From: Phytophthora sp. 'mugwort'
Lineage: Eukaryota; Oomycota; Peronosporomycetes; Peronosporales; Peronosporaceae
Direction: 5' to 3'
Length of the DNA stretch: 30,443 nt
Assembly (NCBI GenBank): GCA_033558025.1
Contig: JAUCEF010000066.1
Coordinates: 1-30,443, forward strand
Shown here: piece by piece, positions 26,738 through 30,443 of the stretch
How the letters are laid out: the number at the start of each line of letters is the position of its first letter
Position numbering within the stretch: the first letter of the stretch is position 1
Notes under the pieces: generated by a model
Told to the model about the DNA's origin: nothing
The model's input: only the letters and a program-made list of their open reading frames with translations
The model's database searches: none
Position numbers and translations under genes: made by a program

Positions 26738-27916
26738 TTAACGATCAATTTCACCAAAAACAACATCTAAAGTACCAATAATTGTAACAACATCAGCAAT
26801 CATATGATTTTTAGCTATAAAATCTAATGCTTGTAAATGTAAAAATCCTGGTGATTTAATTTTACATCTGTAGGGTTTATTTGTACCATCTGCTACTAAA
26901 TAAACACCATACTCACCTTTAGGTGCCTCAATAACTGTATAAGTTTCACCAGCATTTACACAAATATTTTCTGAATAATATTTAAAATGATGAATTAAAG
27001 ACTCCATAGAATTTTTAATTTGAATTCTATTTGGATTTGTAATTTTTTTATCATCTAATTTAATAGGACCTTGGGGAATTTTATTAAGTACTTGCAAAAT
27101 AATTCGAATTGATTGTCGCATTTCTTCTATTCTAATTAAATAACGATCATAACAATCGCCATTTGTACCTACAGGTATATCAAATTTTAATTGATCATAA
27201 ATTTCATAAGGTTGTGTTTTACGTAAATCCCATGAAATACCTGATCCACGTAACATAACACCACTAAAACCAAAATTTAAAGCATCTTTAGCAGATATAA
27301 TACCAATATCTACTAATCTTTGTTTCCAAATTCTATTATTAGTTAACATTTCTTCAATTTCATCTAAACGGGTATTAAATTGTTCACAAAAAATATATAT
27401 ATCATTTAACAAACCTTTAGGCAAATCTTGATTAACACCTCCAGGTCTAAAATAAGCTGCATGCATACGTGCACCAGAAACACGTTCATAAAATTCCATT
27501 AATTTCTCACGTTCTTCAAATCCCCAAAAATAAGGTGTCATAGCTCCTACATCTAAAGCATGACAACATACAGCTAATAAATGATTTAAGATACGTGTTA
27601 TTTCTGAAAATAAAACTCTTATATATTGTGCTCGTAAAGGTATATCACAATTTAATAATTTTTCAATAGCCAAAACATATGCATGTTCTTGACACATCAT
27701 AGATACATAATCTAAACGATCAAAATAAGGTAACGCCTGTAAATAATTTTTATATTCAATTAATTTTTCTGTACCTCTATGTAATAAACCTATATGTGAA
27801 TCAGCTTTTTTAACAACTTCACCGTTTAATTCTAAAATTAAACGTAAAACACCATGAGCCGCTGGATGTTGTGGACCAAAATTTATAGAAAAATTTTTAA
27901 TTTTTTTTAATGACAT
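26738..27916 (-). CDS. nad7: NADH dehydrogenase subunit 7
   Basis: 392 residues, the 49-kDa subunit of the complex I peripheral arm, near the quinone site. Signatures: [18 protein letters not shown] at the N-terminus, [47 protein letters not shown] and [14 protein letters not shown], plus [10 protein letters not shown] near the end. The quinone-site His and Tyr region is intact. A run of 20 T (A on the coding strand) lies at once upstream of the start. Confidence 0.98.
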   Translation of the reverse strand: MSLKKIKNFSINFGPQHPAAHGVLRLILELNGEVVKKADSHIGLLHRGTEKLIEYKNYLQALPYFDRLDYVSMMCQEHAYVLAIEKLLNCDIPLRAQYIRVLFSEITRILNHLLAVCCHALDVGAMTPYFWGFEEREKLMEFYERVSGARMHAAYFRPGGVNQDLPKGLLNDIYIFCEQFNTRLDEIEEMLTNNRIWKQRLVDIGIISAKDALNFGFSGVMLRGSGISWDLRKTQPYEIYDQLKFDIPVGTNGDCYDRYLIRIEEMRQSIRIILQVLNKIPQGPIKLDDKKITNPNRIQIKNSMESLIHHFKYYSENICVNAGETYTVIEAPKGEYGVYLVADGTNKPYRCKIKSPGFLHLQALDFIAKNHMIADVVTIIGTLDVVFGEIDR

Positions 27917-28031
27917 TTTTTTTTTTTTTTTTTTTAATAAAAATATAATATTTATAAATTAATTTTTTTATAAATATATAGCATATATAGTAAGTAAGTA
28001 TTTTTAAAATATTTATTTCTTTTATTACATT
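27917..28031. promoter_or_regulatory. Divergent nad7/nad2 spacer
   Basis: Both genes start from this 115-base AT-only stretch. It has the T-run at 27916-27935, a 10-bp inverted repeat ATATTTATAA (27948-27957) with TTATAAATAT (27968-27977), and AGTAAGTAAGTA at about 27989-28000, loosely like the yeast-type mitochondrial promoter word. It is a likely bidirectional promoter region, inferred from geometry only. Confidence 0.4.
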
Positions 28032-29525
28032 ATGTTTTTTCAGGAAATTTTTAATAATAATTTTGAAATTATTATCCCCGAATTTTTTTTAACAACTTTT
28101 TTATTAATTTTATTATTATTTGGTGTTTTTTATAAAAAAAATCAAAATGCTCAAAAAATTTTGATTATTAAAAATATTACTACTATAATAATATATTTAT
28201 TATTAATTCTTTTAATATTAACGTTAAATATAACAAATATTTCAAGTAACATATTAAATGGTGTATTACTTATTAATAATTTTACACAATTTATTAAAAT
28301 AATTTTAATTTTATTAACAATTATTTGTTTTTTAATACAACAAAAATATTTAATACAACAAAAAATAAATTCATATGAAATTAATATATTAATGTTAATA
28401 TCATTATTGGGTTTAATGTTATTGGTATCTGCAAATCATTTTATTACTTTATATTTAGCAATTGAATTACAAAGTTTAAGTTTTTATATATTAACATCCA
28501 CCCAAAAAAAATCGATATTATCAATTGAGGCTGGTTTAAAATATTTTATTTTAGGATCAATTGCTTCAGGTTTTATTCTATTTGGTTCTTCAATAATTTA
28601 TGCTATTACAGGTTCATTAAATTTTAATAATATTTTTTTAATATTATCAAATATAAATTTTTTAGATAATATAAATATATTAATTAGTTTATCTTATGGA
28701 TTAATTTTTATTTTAGTTGGTATTTTATTTAAAATAGGTGCTACACCTTTTCATTTTTGGTTGCCTGATGTATATGAAGGTGCTCCAAATAATATTTCAA
28801 GTTTTTTTGCTATTGTACCAAAAATTGCTTTTATAGGAATTTTAATTCGTTTATTTTTTGAGATTTTTTTTAATATTTCATATTTCTTTGAAATTTTTTT
28901 TTATATTATTTCATTTTTATCTATGTTAATCGGTGCATTATCGGCATTACAACAAAAAAAAATCAAAAGATTATTAGCTTATAGTGCAATAAGTCATGTA
29001 GGTTTTATATTAATAGGATTTACTTCAAATATGTTAAATAATATTCCATTTATTTTATTATATATTATAATTTATATTATAACAAGTATTAATTTATGGA
29101 CTTCTTATTTATCTTTAAATATCAATCATAAACCAATTAAATATTTAACAGATTTATCAAATATATATACTATTAATAAATTAATTGCTATTATTATAAT
29201 CATAAATATTTTTTCATTAGCTGGTATACCCCCATTAGCGGGTTTTTTTTCAAAATTATTTATATTTTTTTCAGCTATTAAAAATAATTATTTTAGTTTA
29301 GTATTTTTTGGTATTATTATAAGTGTTTTAAGCTCTTTTTATTATTTAAAAATAATTAAAATTATTTATTTTGAAAAAATATTTAGAAAAATGTATATTT
29401 CACAAATAAATAAAAGTCAAAGTATAATATTATTAATTAGTACTCAATTTATTTTATTTTTATTTATTTATCCTAATATTATATTAATAAATTTAAACAA
29501 AATTTATTTATATTTATTAATATAA
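28032..29525 (+). CDS. nad2: NADH dehydrogenase subunit 2
   Basis: 497 residues. Antiporter-like subunit of the complex I membrane arm. Conserved segments: ITLYLAIELQSLSFYIL with the channel Glu, GLKYFILGSIASGFILFG, FKIGATPFHFWLPDVYEGAP, KRLLAYSAISHVGFILIG and LAGIPPLAGFFSK. It is AT-rich and Ile/Asn-heavy at both ends, but the core is well kept. It is transcribed away from nad7. Confidence 0.97.
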   Translation: MFFQEIFNNNFEIIIPEFFLTTFLLILLLFGVFYKKNQNAQKILIIKNITTIIIYLLLILLILTLNITNISSNILNGVLLINNFTQFIKIILILLTIICFLIQQKYLIQQKINSYEINILMLISLLGLMLLVSANHFITLYLAIELQSLSFYILTSTQKKSILSIEAGLKYFILGSIASGFILFGSSIIYAITGSLNFNNIFLILSNINFLDNINILISLSYGLIFILVGILFKIGATPFHFWLPDVYEGAPNNISSFFAIVPKIAFIGILIRLFFEIFFNISYFFEIFFYIISFLSMLIGALSALQQKKIKRLLAYSAISHVGFILIGFTSNMLNNIPFILLYIIIYIITSINLWTSYLSLNINHKPIKYLTDLSNIYTINKLIAIIIIINIFSLAGIPPLAGFFSKLFIFFSAIKNNYFSLVFFGIIISVLSSFYYLKIIKIIYFEKIFRKMYISQINKSQSIILLISTQFILFLFIYPNIILINLNKIYLYLLI

Positions 29526-29531
29526 TATTTA

Positions 29532-29605
29532 GTTTGGATAGCTCAGTTGGTTAGAGTAAAAGACTGAAAATCTTTGTGTCGGTGGTTCAAATCCACCTCC
29601 AGACA
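29532..29605 (+). tRNA. trnF: tRNA-Phe (GAA)
   Basis: Acceptor GTTTGGA/TCCAGAC, anticodon loop CTGAAAA, T arm GGTGG-TTCAAAT-CCACC. Confidence 0.95.
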
Positions 29606-29621
29606 ATTTTATTATTAAAAT

Positions 29622-29971
29622 ATGTATCTTTTAAGAATAACTTTTAAATCATTTCAAAAAATAAATCAACTCAAACAAAATTTATTAAAATTAAAAAAAA
29701 TTAATAAATTCAAAAATATTCAAATACCCGGTGTATTTCAAACAAAACAAAAAAAAAAAATTTTTACATTATTAAGATCTCCCCATGTAATAAAAAATCA
29801 CGTGAACATTTTATTCATAAAAATTATACTTCTAAAATTAATATAAAATTTAAAAATATTTTTTATTTATTAAATTTTTTAGTTTTAATTAAAAAATTTT
29901 TATCTAAAAATTCATTAATAAATATTAAAATTATAAAAAAAATTAAAATTAAACTTATGCTTATAGCTTAA
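29622..29971 (+). CDS. rps10: Ribosomal protein S10 (frameshifted)
   Basis: S10 lies in the small-subunit head. The start MYLLRITFKSF, then IQIPGVFQTKQKKKIFTLLRSPHV, gives the family pattern G...LPTK...FT.LRSPHV.K.SRE.FE. The expected next residues (NKKSREHF) appear only in another frame, beginning near GTAATAAAAAA at 29788-29798, so one base is missing. The corrected frame continues to TAA 29969-29971, about 116 residues. That stop lies inside trnR(GCG), so the two genes overlap by 15 bases if the stop is real. Confidence 0.9.
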
Positions 29972-30030
29972 ATGGATAAAGCGTTAGATTGCGGATCTAT
30001 AAAATGAAAGTTCAAATCTTTCTAAGCATA
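29957..30030 (+). tRNA. trnR: tRNA-Arg (GCG)
   Basis: Acceptor ATGCTTA/TAAGCAT, anticodon loop TTGCGGA giving GCG, T arm GAAAG-TTCAAAT-CTTTC. The first 15 bases overlap the end of rps10. Confidence 0.88.
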
Positions 30031-30044
30031 TATTTTATTTATTT

Positions 30045-30116
30045 TGAAGTATAGCCAAGTGGTAAGGCCTCCGTTTTTGGTACGGAAAATCAAAGGTTCG
30101 AATCCTTTTACTTCAA
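30045..30116 (+). tRNA. trnQ: tRNA-Gln (UUG)
   Basis: Acceptor TGAAGTA/TACTTCA, anticodon arm TCCGT-TTTTGGT-ACGGA giving UUG, T arm AAAGG-TTCGAAT-CCTTT. Confidence 0.94.
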
Positions 30117-30118
30117 AA

Positions 30119-30191
30119 GGGCCTATAACTCAGTTGGTTAGAGTATACGCCTGATAAGTGTAAAGTCAGTAGTTCAAATTACTTAGGCCCA
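30119..30191 (+). tRNA. trnI: tRNA-Ile (GAU)
   Basis: Acceptor GGGCCTA/TAGGCCC, anticodon loop CTGATAA. The T arm AGTAG-TTCAAA-TTACT has a 6-base loop and a terminal G-T pair; one missing C would restore the usual 7-base loop and CTACT arm, so a one-base deletion error is likely. Confidence 0.9.
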
Positions 30192-30193
30192 AT

Positions 30194-30266
30194 GAATAAT
30201 TAACTCAATTGGTAGAGTATTTCGTTTACACCGAAAATGTTAGCGGTTCGAGTCCGTTATTATTCA
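30194..30266 (+). tRNA. trnV: tRNA-Val (UAC)
   Basis: Acceptor GAATAAT/ATTATTC, anticodon loop TTTACAC giving UAC, T arm AGCGG-TTCGAGT-CCGTT. It is 2 bases after trnI(GAU). Confidence 0.92.
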
Positions 30267-30283
30267 ATAAAATAACAAATAAT

Positions 30284-30443
30284 ATGTCAACAATTAATCA
30301 ATTATTTTTAAAAAAACAAAAACGTTTAGAAAAAAAAAAAAGAAATAAAAGTCCAGCTTTAAAACAATGTCCTCAACGTAAAGGTATTTGTTTAAAAGTT
30401 TATAATACAACACCTAAAAAACCAAATTCTGCTATGCGTAAAG
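30284..30443 (+). CDS. rps12: Ribosomal protein S12 (5' part, cut by the window end)
   Basis: The first 53 codons are present. S12 lies at the decoding centre. The start [14 protein letters not shown] is followed by [20 protein letters not shown] and [10 protein letters not shown], an almost invariant S12 block (the KKPNSA.RK loop monitors the codon-anticodon helix). The gene runs off the window. Confidence 0.97.
   Translation, partial: MSTINQLFLKKQKRLEKKKRNKSPALKQCPQRKGICLKVYNTTPKKPNSAMRK

Overview
This window is part of a large, gene-dense, very AT-rich mitochondrial genome from a protist. It carries respiratory genes (cox1, cox2, nad2, nad4, nad5, nad6, nad7, atp1, atp8), a TatC translocase, both large rRNAs, 22 tRNA genes and a large set of ribosomal protein genes in bacterial-like order. 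A mitochondrial atp1, tatC, a likely rpl31, and atp8 close behind rpl16 best fit a stramenopile, probably a heterotrophic one. That placement is inference from gene content and order, not a measured phylogeny. The code looks standard: cox1, cox2, nad5 and nad7 are uninterrupted when TGA is a stop, and the only Trp tRNA seen has anticodon CCA. The one in-frame TGA is in rps11.

Layout. 1-1152: tatC (+), a convergent rpl31-like gene (-), trnC, trnS(UGA). 1162-2004: rps11 and rps13 (-). 2033-8825: ribosomal protein block (+): rpl2, rps19, rps3, rpl16, trnI(CAU), an S1-like orf222, atp8, trnK, trnA, rps14, rps8, rpl6, rps2, rps4, with a hexapeptide-repeat extension after the S4 domain. About 8845-11495: large-subunit rRNA, then trnN, trnS(GCU), trnM, trnP, trnfM. 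11978-13833: rpl14, rpl5, trnG(GCC), an unidentified cloverleaf-like element, orf176, trnG(UCC), trnY. About 14196-15705: small-subunit rRNA, then trnW. 16398-19530: cox2, a 32-codon TatA-like ORF, cox1, orf137. 19942-27916, all (-): trnR(UCU), nad6, nad5, atp1, trnE, nad4, trnH, an rpl10-like gene, nad7. 28032-30443 (+): nad2, trnF, rps10, trnR(GCG), trnQ, trnI(GAU), trnV and the start of rps12. cob, cox3, nad1, nad3, nad4L, nad9, atp6, atp9, rps7 and tRNAs for Asp, Leu and Thr are not seen and may lie outside the window.

Five recognisable genes (tatC, rps4, atp1, nad4 twice, rps10) are broken by single-base shifts, mostly in homopolymers. Both sides of each break keep good protein sequence, so residual sequencing errors are the simplest explanation; programmed frameshifting or RNA editing is the alternative. 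The most interesting candidates for new biology are the TatA-like ORF beside a tatC-bearing genome, the repeat-expanded rps4, the structured element at 12975-13051, two orphan membrane ORFs with a shared TM-SDFP layout, and inverted repeats around cox2-cox1 and upstream of rrnS.
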